Source: Pseudomonas asplenii (lineage in GTDB: Bacteria; Pseudomonadota; Gammaproteobacteria; Pseudomonadales; Pseudomonadaceae). From it: a DNA stretch of 32,452 bases. Within the stretch, counting starts at the first letter, position 1, and each line of letters opens with the position of its first letter. Location of the stretch: NCBI RefSeq assembly GCF_001293465.1, contig NZ_JSYZ01000019.1, positions 1 through 32,452 of the forward strand, written 5' to 3'. The position numbers and the translations under genes were made by a program. Below are positions 1 through 8,175 of the stretch, piece by piece. The notes beneath the pieces were generated by a model. That model made no database searches and was not told the origin of the DNA. It saw only the letters and a list, made by a program, of their open reading frames with translations.

Positions 1-164
1 GGGTTGGTGAAGTTGCGGTTGATGTAGAAGTTACGCAGGTTCAGGTTGGCCTGGGCGTCTTCCACAAAGCCATGTTCCTCGGCCATGGCCGGCAGGGCCG
101 CACCGGCGAGGGCGAGGGTCAGCAGGGCAAGTGGGGGACGGTTGCTGTGGTTCAGTGGCTTCAT
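1..164 (-). CDS. OprD-family outer-membrane porin, N-terminal part (runs off the left edge)
   Basis: The first 54 codons of a substrate-specific outer-membrane porin are present; the rest lies outside the window. The reading frame starts at ATG 164-162, with a purine-rich AGAGAGA ribosome site about 10 bases upstream. A signal peptide of about 28 residues ends ALPAMA. The mature start EEHGFVEDAQANLNLRNFY matches the opening of OprD-family porins, where GF-x-E-D is followed by an aromatic first beta strand. OprD porins take up basic amino acids or small aromatic and organic acids. A PcaR-like box lies upstream (381-395), so an aromatic-acid porin of the BenF/PcaP type is the favoured reading, but that is inference. 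Family confidence is high; substrate is not shown by this fragment. Confidence 0.85.
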   Translation of the reverse strand, partial: MKPLNHSNRPPLALLTLALAGAALPAMAEEHGFVEDAQANLNLRNFYINRNFTN

Positions 165-380
165 GGATCGGTCTCTCTAATTGTTAGGGGTGAAGCAGGG
201 CGCAGCCGCAACCCGGGGGGTGCAGACAAGGGGCTTACAGGGGGAACGAACGGCTGCGATCAGCCGCTGAGGGCAGGGCGTCGGGACATGGCGGGTGAAC
301 CTGTTGTTATTGGTATGGGTCGATGCGCTGGAATGGTGCGGCGGATCGAACCGCGTGTTCAATCGGGGTTTGACGGTTTT

Positions 381-395
381 GGGCGATTATCGAAC
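381..395 (-). promoter_or_regulatory. PcaR-like operator upstream of the OprD-type porin
   Basis: Read on the minus strand the site is GTTCGATAATCGCCC. It differs at one position from the 15-base element GTTCGATAATCGCAC that I recall as the PcaR (IclR-family) site in Pseudomonas putida pca promoters. A second GTTCGAT half-motif lies at 345-351 on the same strand, 44 bases further toward the porin gene. The recalled consensus is established knowledge; its use here is inference. The rest of 165-410 shows no other clear signal except an AAYAAYAA-type CA motif at 304-311 (minus strand), about 140 bases upstream of the start codon. Confidence 0.5.
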
Positions 396-412
396 GGAAC
401 AGTGCGGGCATG

Positions 413-438
413 AAAAAACCCGCCAATGGCGGGTTTTT
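413..438 (-). terminator. Rho-independent terminator of the emhABC operon
   Basis: A perfect stem CCCGCC (419-424) and GGCGGG (428-433) with a three-base loop is flanked by A-run and T-run, so it can work in both directions. It sits 18 bases after the emhC stop codon on the minus strand, followed by six T residues in that direction. Confidence 0.9.
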
Positions 439-455
439 GTGCAGCGTGAACGACC

Positions 456-1907
456 TCAGCCTTTCGGTGGCGTCTCGTCGATCGGCCGGGCCTGGCCGGT
501 CTGTTCGTTCCAGCCACCGCCTAGGGCCTTGTACAGGTTGACCTCGCTGGTGAGCTGCGACAGGCGATCGCTGATCAGCGATTGCTGGGCGCTGAACAAC
601 GAGCGCTGGGCATCGAGGAAGGTCAGGTTGCTGTCGACGCCAATGCGGTAGCGACGCTCGGCCAGGCGGTAGTAGTCCTGGTTGGCGGCGACCAGGTCGC
701 GTTGGGCCTGCAACTGTTCGTTGAAGGTCTGGCGTGCGGCCAGGCCGTCGGAGACTTCCTTGAAGCCGGTCTGGATCGCCTTCTCGTAGTTGGCGACGCT
801 GATTTCCTTCTGGATCTTGGAGTAGTCCAGGCTGGCTCTCAGGCTGCCGGCGTTGAAGATCGGGATGCTGATCTTCGGCGAGAACAGCCAGGTGCCCGAA
901 CCGCCCTTGAACAGGCCGCCCAGGTCCGGGCTCAGGGTGCCGGCGTTGGCGGTCAGGCTGATGCTCGGGAAGAACGCCGCACGTGCCGCGCCGATGTTGG
1001 CGTTGGCCGCCATCAACTGGTGCTCGGCGCTGAGGATGTCCGGACGCCGCTGCAGCAGGTCCGAAGGCAGGCCGGCTGGCAGTTCGCTGAGCAGTTTGGC
1101 CGACAGCGGCTGGGCCGCCGGCAGGTTGGCCGGAATACCGGTGCCCAGCAGTTGCGTCAGGCTGTTCTGGTCTTCGGCGACCTGGCGGGTGAACTGCGCC
1201 AGCTTGACCCGTGCGCCTTCCACCGAGGTCCGCGCCTGGCTCAGGTCCAGGGCCGAGGCCACGCCGACTTCGTTGCTGCGCGAGGTGAGCCGGTAGCTTT
1301 CCTCGTAGGCCGCCAGGGTTTCCTGGGTCAGCTTGAGCAGTTCCTTGTCGGCCTGCCAGGTCAGGTAGGCGTTGGCGACACTGGCCACCAGGCTGATCTG
1401 CGTGGTACGGCGGGCCTCTTCGCTGGCGAAGTAGGTCTGCAGCGCCTGTTCGCTCAGGCTGCGGATACGGCCGAACAGGTCCAGTTCATAGGAACTGACG
1501 CCAAGGGTCGCCGAGTACTGGCTGGTGATCGCAGCCTTGCCGGTGCCCGAGGCATCGGCCGGGACCCGCTGGCGGCTGCCGCTGCCGTCGGCGCTGACGG
1601 CCGGGAACAGGTCGGCGCGCTGGATCTGGTATTGGGCCCGGTAGGCTTCGATGTTCAGCGCCGCGACCCGCAGGTCGCGGTTGTTTTCCAGCGCCACCTG
1701 GATCAGTTGCTGCAGCGCCGGGTCGTTGAAGAACTGGCGCCAACCCTGTTCGGCCGCGGCGACGTTCGCCGCCTGGGCCGGCGAGTAGGCCGGTCCTTGC
1801 GGGTACTGCGCCGCTACCGGCGCCTCGGGGCGCTGGTAGTCGGGGATCAGCGAGCAGCCGCTGAGCACGAAGGCCGCGACCGCTACAGAGAGAAGGGACT
1901 TGCTCAT
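456..1907 (-). CDS. emhC: Outer-membrane efflux channel lipoprotein, OprM/TtgC/EmhC type
   Basis: This is the TolC-family channel of the tripartite RND pump encoded upstream, forming the trimeric outer-membrane exit duct. The 483-residue length fits OprM. A lipoprotein signal ends at lipobox LSGC with Cys18 as the acylated residue, followed by SLIPDYQRPEAP as in the family. The two repeated outer-membrane-efflux domains show the usual landmarks, including LTWQADKELLKLTQ near residue 180, LLQRRPDILSAEHQL and AARAAFFPSISL near 290, and SYELDLFGRIRS near 140. The ATG overlaps the emhB stop codon by four bases (ATGA), so translation is probably coupled. It is the last gene of emhABC, before a terminator. 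The symbol follows the fluorescens-group name; ttgC or oprM would be equally defensible. Confidence 0.95.
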   Translation of the reverse strand: MSKSLLSVAVAAFVLSGCSLIPDYQRPEAPVAAQYPQGPAYSPAQAANVAAAEQGWRQFFNDPALQQLIQVALENNRDLRVAALNIEAYRAQYQIQRADLFPAVSADGSGSRQRVPADASGTGKAAITSQYSATLGVSSYELDLFGRIRSLSEQALQTYFASEEARRTTQISLVASVANAYLTWQADKELLKLTQETLAAYEESYRLTSRSNEVGVASALDLSQARTSVEGARVKLAQFTRQVAEDQNSLTQLLGTGIPANLPAAQPLSAKLLSELPAGLPSDLLQRRPDILSAEHQLMAANANIGAARAAFFPSISLTANAGTLSPDLGGLFKGGSGTWLFSPKISIPIFNAGSLRASLDYSKIQKEISVANYEKAIQTGFKEVSDGLAARQTFNEQLQAQRDLVAANQDYYRLAERRYRIGVDSNLTFLDAQRSLFSAQQSLISDRLSQLTSEVNLYKALGGGWNEQTGQARPIDETPPKG

Positions 1908-4900
1908 TGGCCAGCCTCATGCTGTGGAGTTTCAGGGGTTGCTGGTTTCGCGTGCTTCTTCTCGCCACCAATGGCCGAGACGGCAACGAAGAATAACGGA
2001 ACCCAGAAAATCGCCAAGACGGTTGCGCTGATCATACCGCCAACCACCACGGTACCAATGGCGTGCTGACTGCCGGATCCGGCGCCGGTGGAGATCGCCA
2101 GCGGTACCACGCCGAGAATGAACGCCAGCGAGGTCATGATGATCGGACGCAGACGCATGCGGCAGGCCTCGATCGCCGCATCGCGCAGGCTCTTGCCCTG
2201 TTCGTGCAGTTCCTTGGCGAACTCGACGATCAGGATGGCGTTCTTCGCCGCCAGACCGATGGTGGTCAACAGCCCCACCAGGAAGTACACATCGTTGGAC
2301 AGGCCGCGCAGGGTGGTCGCCAGCAGTGCACCGATGATCCCCAGCGGTACCACCAGTACCACCGCGATCGGGATCGACCAGCTTTCGTACAGCGCCGCCA
2401 GGCACAGGAACACCATCAGCAGCGACAGGGCGAACAGCGCTGGCGCCTGGGAACCGGACAGGCGTTCCTCGTACGACAGGCCGGTCCAGGAAATACCGAC
2501 ACCCGCCGGCAGCTTCTTGGCGATGGCCTCGACTTCCGCCATGGCCTCACCGGTGGTGTGGCCCGGTGCCGGGGCACCGAGGATTTCCATCGCCTCGACG
2601 CCGTTGTAGCGCGCCAGCTTGGGCGAGCCGTAGACCCACTCGCCCTTGGCGAATGCCGAGAATGGAACCATGGTGCCGCTGCTGCTGCGCACGTACCACT
2701 TCTGCAGGTCCTCAGGGCTCATCCGCGAGGCAGGCTTGCCCTGGATGTAGACCTTCTTCACCCGACCGCGGTCGATGAAGTCGTTGACATAACTGCCGCC
2801 CAGCGCGATCGACAGGCTGTTGTTGATGTCCGACAGGCTCACGCCCAGGGCGCTGGCGCGCTCGTCGTCGATGCTCAACTGGTATTGCGGTTCATCGTTC
2901 AGGCCGTTGGGACGGACCGCCGCGAGGACCTTGCTCTGTGCCGCCATGCCAAGGAACTGGTTGCGAGCTTCCATCAGCTTCTGGTGGCCGACGCCGGCAC
3001 GGTCCTGCAGGTAGACGTCGAAACCGGTGGCGTTACCCAACTCCAGCACCGCCGGCGGGGCGAAGGCGAACACCATCGCGTCGCGGAAGCTGAAGAAATG
3101 CGCCTGGGCCCGTTCCGCCAGCTTGAACACACTGTTGTCGGCGTTACGCTGGTCCCACGGCTTGAGCATGATGAAGGCCATACCCGAGCTCTGGCCACGG
3201 CCGGCGAAGTTGAAACCGGTCACGGTGAATACCGAACTCACGGCTCCCGTTTCGTCCTTGAGCAGGTAGGCGCGCATCTTGTCGACCACCGCCTGGGTCC
3301 GCTCGGCACTGGAGCCGGCCGGGGTCTGGACCTGGGCGAAGAGTACGCCCTGGTCTTCTTCCGGCAGGAACGAGGTGGGGATACGGGCGAACAGCCAGAT
3401 CATGCCGACCACGATCAGGGCGTAGGCCAGCAGATACGGCGCCTTGTGCGCCAGGATGCCGCCGACGCTGCGCTCGTAGGCCCGCACGCTGCGGTCGAAA
3501 TTGCGGTTGAACCAGCCGAAGAAGCCGCGTTTCGGTGTGCCATGCTCGCCATGGGGAATGGCCTTGAGCAGGGTGGCGCACAGCGCCGGTGTGAAGATCA
3601 GCGCCACCAGCACCGACAGGCCCATGGCCGAAACGATGGTGATGGAGAACTGGCGGTAGATCACACCGGTGGAGCCGCCGAAGAACGCCATCGGCAGCAG
3701 TACCGCCGAGAGCACCATGGCGATCCCCACCAGTGCCCCCTGGATCTGGCCCATGGACTTCTTGGTCGCTTCCTTGGGCGAGAGACCTTCCTCGCTCATC
3801 ACCCGTTCGACGTTCTCCACCACGACGATGGCGTCGTCCACCAGCAGGCCGATGGCCAGCACCATGCCGAACATGGTCAGGGTGTTGATGCTGAAGCCGG
3901 CCGCCGCGAGGATCCCGAAGGTACCCAGCAGGACCACCGGCACAGTCATGGTGGTGATGATGGTGGCGCGGAAGTTCTGCAGGAACAGGAACATCACCAG
4001 GAACACCAGCACGATCGCTTCCATCAGGGTTTCAACCACACCCTTGATCGATTCGCTCACCACCGGCGTGGTGTCGTACGGGAATACCACTTTCATCCCG
4101 GGCGGGAAGAACGGTTCCAGGTCGCTGATGGTCTTGCGCAGCGCCTTGGCGGTGTCCAGGGCGTTGGCGCCGTTGGCCAGCTTGACCGCCAGGCCCGATG
4201 CCGGGCTACCGTTGTACTGGGCGGAGACACTGTAGTTCTCGCCACCCAGGCTGACATCGGCGACGTCACCCAGGCGCACTTGCGAGCCGTCCTTGTTGAC
4301 CTTGAGCAGGATATTCTTGAACTGCTCGGCGGTCTGCAGGCGGGTCTTGCCGATGATGGTGGCGTTCAGTTGCTGGCCAGGCAATGCCGGCAGGCCACCC
4401 AGTTGCCCGGAAGACACCTGGACGTTCTGCGCGGCCACGGCGGTCTTCACGTCCACCGGGGTCAGCTGGTAGTTGTTCAGCTTGGCCGGATCGAGCCAGA
4501 TCCGCATCGCGTACTGGGCACCGAACACCTGGAAGTCACCGACGCCGGCAGTCCGCGAGATCGGGTCCTGCATGTTGGAGACGATGTAGTTCGACAGGTC
4601 GTCCTTGGTCATGCTGCCGTCGGTCGACACCACGCCGATCACCATCAGGAAGTTCTTCACCGCCTTGGTGACGCGGATACCCTGCTGCTGCACTTCCTGC
4701 GGCAAGAGGGGCGTGGCCAGGTTCAGCTTGTTCTGGACCTGGACCTGGGCTGTGTCGGAACTGGTGCCCTGCTCGAAGGTGGCGGTGATGGTCATGCTGC
4801 CGTCGGAGTTGCTTTCCGAGGAGACATAACGCAGGTTGTCGATACCGTTGAGCTGCTGTTCGATCACCTGGACCACGGTGTCCTGCACGGTCTGCGCCGA

Positions 4901-5056
4901 GGCGCCCGGGTAGGTCACGGAAATGGCGATGGCCGGTGGCGCAATCGCCGGGTACTGGTTGATCGGCAACTTGAGGATCGAGAGCGCGCCGACCAGCATG
5001 ATCACCAGGGCGATCACCCAGGCGAAGATCGGGCGGTCGATAAAGAATTTCGACAT
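1904..5056 (-). CDS. emhB: RND multidrug efflux transporter, MexB/TtgB/EmhB type
   Basis: This is the inner-membrane proton-drug antiporter of the HAE-1 RND family. Its 1050 residues are full length. It opens MSKFFIDRPIFAWVIAL, the standard first transmembrane helix. TM4 carries the proton-relay pair in GLLVDDAIVVVENV (Asp407/Asp408 region), and the partner lysine is in the AAKNAILIVEFAKE segment near residue 940. Two large periplasmic porter/docking loops follow TM1 and TM7. The hydrophobic C-terminal helices end in a short charged tail. It starts three bases after the emhA stop, with a GGGGAG ribosome site inside the emhA end. Typical substrates are hydrophobic antibiotics, polycyclic aromatics and solvents (family knowledge); the exact range cannot be read here. 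Confidence 0.97.
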   Translation of the reverse strand: MSKFFIDRPIFAWVIALVIMLVGALSILKLPINQYPAIAPPAIAISVTYPGASAQTVQDTVVQVIEQQLNGIDNLRYVSSESNSDGSMTITATFEQGTSSDTAQVQVQNKLNLATPLLPQEVQQQGIRVTKAVKNFLMVIGVVSTDGSMTKDDLSNYIVSNMQDPISRTAGVGDFQVFGAQYAMRIWLDPAKLNNYQLTPVDVKTAVAAQNVQVSSGQLGGLPALPGQQLNATIIGKTRLQTAEQFKNILLKVNKDGSQVRLGDVADVSLGGENYSVSAQYNGSPASGLAVKLANGANALDTAKALRKTISDLEPFFPPGMKVVFPYDTTPVVSESIKGVVETLMEAIVLVFLVMFLFLQNFRATIITTMTVPVVLLGTFGILAAAGFSINTLTMFGMVLAIGLLVDDAIVVVENVERVMSEEGLSPKEATKKSMGQIQGALVGIAMVLSAVLLPMAFFGGSTGVIYRQFSITIVSAMGLSVLVALIFTPALCATLLKAIPHGEHGTPKRGFFGWFNRNFDRSVRAYERSVGGILAHKAPYLLAYALIVVGMIWLFARIPTSFLPEEDQGVLFAQVQTPAGSSAERTQAVVDKMRAYLLKDETGAVSSVFTVTGFNFAGRGQSSGMAFIMLKPWDQRNADNSVFKLAERAQAHFFSFRDAMVFAFAPPAVLELGNATGFDVYLQDRAGVGHQKLMEARNQFLGMAAQSKVLAAVRPNGLNDEPQYQLSIDDERASALGVSLSDINNSLSIALGGSYVNDFIDRGRVKKVYIQGKPASRMSPEDLQKWYVRSSSGTMVPFSAFAKGEWVYGSPKLARYNGVEAMEILGAPAPGHTTGEAMAEVEAIAKKLPAGVGISWTGLSYEERLSGSQAPALFALSLLMVFLCLAALYESWSIPIAVVLVVPLGIIGALLATTLRGLSNDVYFLVGLLTTIGLAAKNAILIVEFAKELHEQGKSLRDAAIEACRMRLRPIIMTSLAFILGVVPLAISTGAGSGSQHAIGTVVVGGMISATVLAIFWVPLFFVAVSAIGGEKKHAKPATPETPQHEAGQ

Positions 5057-5059
5057 GGT

Positions 5060-6223
5060 TTACTCCCCTTTGCTGCCCGCGGCTTTGTCGGTTGCCGGGG
5101 CAGGGGCCGGGTTGGCGGTTTTGACGTTGGTGGCTTCGCTGGCCTTGACCTCGACGCCTGGGCGCACGAACTGCAGGCCTTCGGTGATCACCCGATCACC
5201 CGACTTTAGGCCGTCCTCGACCAGCCACTGGCTGCCCTGGGTACGGCTGGCCTTGAGCTGACGCAGCTCGACCTTGTTGTCCGGGCCGACGACCAGTGCG
5301 GTCGGGGTGCCCTTGAGGTCACGGGTCACGCCTTGTTGCGGCACGAGGATCGCCGCGCTGTTCACTCCGGACTGCAACTGGGCATGGACGAACATGCCGG
5401 GCAGCAGCGAGTGGTCAGGGTTCGGGAACACCGCGCGCAGGGTCACGGAACCGGTGGTTTCATCCACGGTGACTTCCGAGAACTCCAGCTTGCCCGGCTG
5501 GGCGTAGGTGCTGCCGTCTTCCAGGGTCAGCTTGACCATGGCCGCGTTGTCGCCGGCCTTCTGCAGGCGACCGCTGTCCAGTTCGCGCCGCAGCTTGAGC
5601 AGGTCGGCGGTGGATTGCGTGATGTCGACGTAGATCGGGTCCAACTGAGTGATCGTCGCCATGGCATCGCTCTGGCCGGTGCTGACCAGTGCGCCTTCGG
5701 TCACCGAGGAGCGGCCGATGCGGCCGGACAGCGGGGCCAGCACTTTGGTGTAGCGCACATTGATCTGCGCGCTTTGCAGGTTCGCTTCCGACTGCAGGCG
5801 GTTGGCCACGGCCGTGTCGTATTCCTGGCGGCTGACGGCCTGCTCGTTCACCAGTTGCTTGTAGCGGTCGGCGATCGACCGGGTCGACTGCAGGTTCGCC
5901 TCGGCGCTTTTCAGCGTCGCTTCATAGACCGATGGGTCGATCTGATAGAGCTGCTGGCCGGCCTTGACGTCGCCGCCTTCCTTGAACAGGCGCTTGAGAA
6001 TGATGCCATTGACCTGCGGCCGGACTTCGGCGATGCGATAGGCCGTGGTACGGCCGGGCAGCTCGGAGATCAGGGTGAAGGGTTGGGCTTGCAGGGTCAC
6101 GACGCCGACCTGAGGGGCGGGGGCGGCCGCCGGAGCGGCTTCTTCCTTTTTATTGCATCCGCTGAGCAGCGATGCCAGGGCGACGGCGGTGACCAGAGCG
6201 GTAACAGCTGGCTTGAGTTGCAT
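5060..6223 (-). CDS. emhA: RND periplasmic adaptor lipoprotein, MexA/TtgA/EmhA type
   Basis: This membrane-fusion protein bridges the EmhB pump and the EmhC channel. The start at ATG 6223 gives 387 residues, with AGGA eight bases upstream and a normal lipoprotein signal (LLSGC, Cys23). An upstream in-frame ATG would add 12 residues ahead of the signal peptide and is less likely. The order is beta-barrel/lipoyl start (TAYRIAEVRPQVNGIILKR, about 60-80), alpha-helical hairpin (about 100-160, QSTRSIADRYKQLV), second lipoyl half (LAPLSGRIGRSSVTEG), beta-barrel, and membrane-proximal domain ending in a low-complexity Ala/Pro/Lys tail. It is the first gene of emhABC and faces emhR across a 254-base divergent promoter region. 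Confidence 0.96.
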   Translation of the reverse strand: MQLKPAVTALVTAVALASLLSGCNKKEEAAPAAAPAPQVGVVTLQAQPFTLISELPGRTTAYRIAEVRPQVNGIILKRLFKEGGDVKAGQQLYQIDPSVYEATLKSAEANLQSTRSIADRYKQLVNEQAVSRQEYDTAVANRLQSEANLQSAQINVRYTKVLAPLSGRIGRSSVTEGALVSTGQSDAMATITQLDPIYVDITQSTADLLKLRRELDSGRLQKAGDNAAMVKLTLEDGSTYAQPGKLEFSEVTVDETTGSVTLRAVFPNPDHSLLPGMFVHAQLQSGVNSAAILVPQQGVTRDLKGTPTALVVGPDNKVELRQLKASRTQGSQWLVEDGLKSGDRVITEGLQFVRPGVEVKASEATNVKTANPAPAPATDKAAGSKGE

Positions 6224-6312
6224 GAAGATCCTCGGGTCAGGCGCGCGTGAAGCGCACAAGAAGGGTGGAAGGGTATGAAGGGTGATCCGACTGGATTAAT
6301 AGGTTGCTAATG

Positions 6313-6342
6313 AATATACTTACATTCACGTTTGTTTGTAAA
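6313..6342 (-). promoter_or_regulatory. emhA promoter (sigma-70 type)
   Basis: Read on the minus strand, TTTACA (6342-6337) is separated by 18 bases from TATATT (6318-6313). The boxes lie about 90-120 bases upstream of the emhA start and enclose the operator described separately. Repressor binding here would block the -35/-10 spacer. Confidence 0.6.
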
Positions 6343-6343
6343 G
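6319..6343. promoter_or_regulatory. EmhR/TtgR-type operator between emhA and emhR
   Basis: On the minus strand the imperfect inverted repeat reads TTTACAAAC, then AAACGT, then GAATGTAAG. This closely matches the TtgR operator of P. putida as I recall it (TTTACAAAC...GAATGTAAG). It lies between the emhA -35 and -10 boxes and upstream of emhR, as expected for a TetR repressor controlling both the pump and itself. The match to the remembered site is the main evidence; binding is inferred. Confidence 0.72.
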
Positions 6344-6477
6344 GCTTGAACTTTTGCCAAAAGTCGTTACAAAGCATGGATTTCATCTCGGGAAAAGGCA
6401 CAAAAATCGCCTCCCGTCGTTAAGCCCGGATTAAACCCAGGGGGAGTCCGCGGCACCCTGATCGAGGTTTTACTGCC

Positions 6478-7110
6478 ATGGTTCGTCGTACCAAAGAAGA
6501 AGCTCAGGAAACCCGCAGGCAGATTCTCGAAGCTGCCGAGAAGGCGTTCTACGAGCGCGGTGTGGCGCGTACCACCCTGGCCGACATCGCGACCCTGGCG
6601 GGGGTCACGCGCGGTGCCATCTACTGGCACTTCAGCAACAAGGCCGACCTGGTGCAGGCGATGCTCGACTCGCTGCGCGAGCCGCTGGATGACATGGCCA
6701 AGGCCAGTGAGGATCAGGACGAGCCCGACCCGTTGGGCTGCATGCGCCAATTGCTGATTCATTTGTTTCAGCAGATTGCTCTCGACCCGAAAGTCCGACG
6801 CATTAATGAAATTTTGTTTCATAAGTGCGAGTTCACCGATGAAATGTGTGACCTGCGCCGCCAGCGTCGTGCCGTCAGCCTGGACTGCAACGCGCACATC
6901 GAACTGGCCTTGCGTAATGCGGTGAACCGAGGACAGCTTCCCGAGAATCTCGATACGGCCCGCGCGGCCATCAGTCTCCATGCCTGGATCGATGGCATCC
7001 TCTATCAATGGCTGCTGGCGCCGGACAGCTTCGACCTGAATAAAGATGCCGAGCGCTGGGTCGATACAGGGTTGGACATGCTGCGTCTGAGCCCCAGCCT
7101 GCGCAATTGA
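6478..7110 (+). CDS. emhR: TetR-family repressor of the efflux operon, EmhR/TtgR/AcrR type
   Basis: A 210-residue one-component repressor. The N-terminal TetR helix-turn-helix covers about residues 10-57 (RRQILEAAEKAFYERGVART, then LADIATLAGVTRGAIYWHF). The all-helical C-terminal half is the ligand-binding domain that releases DNA when drugs or plant aromatics bind (TtgR family knowledge). It is divergent from emhABC, and the intervening region contains a TtgR-like operator. It opens MVRRTKEEAQETRRQIL as in TtgR/EmhR. No terminator is obvious downstream, and the 162 bases before the next gene show no clear motif. Confidence 0.93.
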   Translation: MVRRTKEEAQETRRQILEAAEKAFYERGVARTTLADIATLAGVTRGAIYWHFSNKADLVQAMLDSLREPLDDMAKASEDQDEPDPLGCMRQLLIHLFQQIALDPKVRRINEILFHKCEFTDEMCDLRRQRRAVSLDCNAHIELALRNAVNRGQLPENLDTARAAISLHAWIDGILYQWLLAPDSFDLNKDAERWVDTGLDMLRLSPSLRN

Positions 7111-7272
7111 GTCAAAATGTGTAACTGAGTCCAGCGCTGCCAGTATCCTGTGCCAGTCACCTCAACCCGACGGCGCGTGCCTCGACAGCGGGCATCATTT
7201 ATATACCGCCGCGCTGCATCTTGGTAGTTAGTGTGCTAAGTATTTTGTAGTGAATTTGTTGCGAGCCTGTGA

Positions 7273-8160
7273 ATGAATGTACCGAACCTGCTGCACAAGG
7301 GCTCCGAGCAGCCGCTCAAGGGCATCGCGCTGATCTGTGGGGCGGTACTGCTGTTCGCCAGCCACGATGCGCTGTCCAAGTACCTGTCGGCCTTCTACCC
7401 GATCGTGATGGTGGTCTGGGCCCGCTACGTGGTCCATACCCTGTTGATGCTGGTGGTGTTCGTGCCGCGCAGCGGCCTGTCGGCGGTGGTACGCACCAAG
7501 CGCCCGGGGCTGCAGCTGCTGCGTGCGCTGTGCCTGATCGGCACCAGCCTGTTGTTCACCACCGGCTTGCGCTACATCCCGCTGGCGGAAGCCACCTCGG
7601 TCAACTTCCTCGCGCCGCTGCTGGTGACCGCCCTGTCGGTGCCGCTGTTGGGTGAGCGGGTCAGCCGCGGTCAGTGGGCGGCGGTGATCGCCGGTTTTGT
7701 CGGGGTGCTCATCATCATTCGTCCGGGTAGTGCGCTGTTCACCCCGGCGATTCTGCTGCCACTGTGCTCGGCGTTGTGCTTCGGTTTCTACCAGTTGCTG
7801 ACCCGCATGCTCAGCGGCATCGACAGCCCGACCACCAGCAACTTCCTCACCGGCATTCTCAACAGCCTGATCATGACGGCCATGCTGCCGTTCTTCTGGA
7901 GCGCGCCGACCCTGGTCCATGGCCTGTTCATGATTGGCCTGGGCACCTGCGGCATGCTCGGCCACCTGTTGCTGACCCAGGCGTTCCGGCATGCCCCGCC
8001 GGCGATGCTGGCGCCGTTCAGCTACGGGCAGATTCTCTTCGCCGGCATGTATGGCTACCTGGTCTTCGACCACATGCCGGACGTGTTCGCCGTGGTCGGT
8101 ATCGGGGTGATCTGCCTGAGCGGATTGTTGGTGGCCTGGGGACAGCGCAAGCGCGGCTGA
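7273..8160 (+). CDS. EamA/DMT-family inner-membrane transporter
   Basis: A 295-residue polytopic membrane protein made of two EamA repeats of about five helices each. The first opens LKGIALICGAVLLFASHDALSKYL (the SHDALSKYL motif is typical of the subfamily), and the first repeat ends with RYIPLAEATSVNFLAPLLVT near residue 105, a signature of the drug/metabolite transporter superfamily. The second repeat starts near residue 150. The C-terminal RKRG is a positive-inside tail. It probably exports a small metabolite or amino acid; substrate is unknown. It converges on the unrecognised gene at 8176-9039 with only 15 bases between stops and no clear terminator. Confidence 0.85.
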   Translation: MNVPNLLHKGSEQPLKGIALICGAVLLFASHDALSKYLSAFYPIVMVVWARYVVHTLLMLVVFVPRSGLSAVVRTKRPGLQLLRALCLIGTSLLFTTGLRYIPLAEATSVNFLAPLLVTALSVPLLGERVSRGQWAAVIAGFVGVLIIIRPGSALFTPAILLPLCSALCFGFYQLLTRMLSGIDSPTTSNFLTGILNSLIMTAMLPFFWSAPTLVHGLFMIGLGTCGMLGHLLLTQAFRHAPPAMLAPFSYGQILFAGMYGYLVFDHMPDVFAVVGIGVICLSGLLVAWGQRKRG

Positions 8161-8175
8161 CCCCAGGGGCGGCCG

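Noticed and set aside
2063..5209. Very long open frame (1048 codons) opposite emhB
   Set aside because: It mirrors the emhB gene. Its translation is a low-complexity mix of His, Arg, Gln, Gly and Asp typical of antisense frames in GC-rich DNA, with no recognisable domain.
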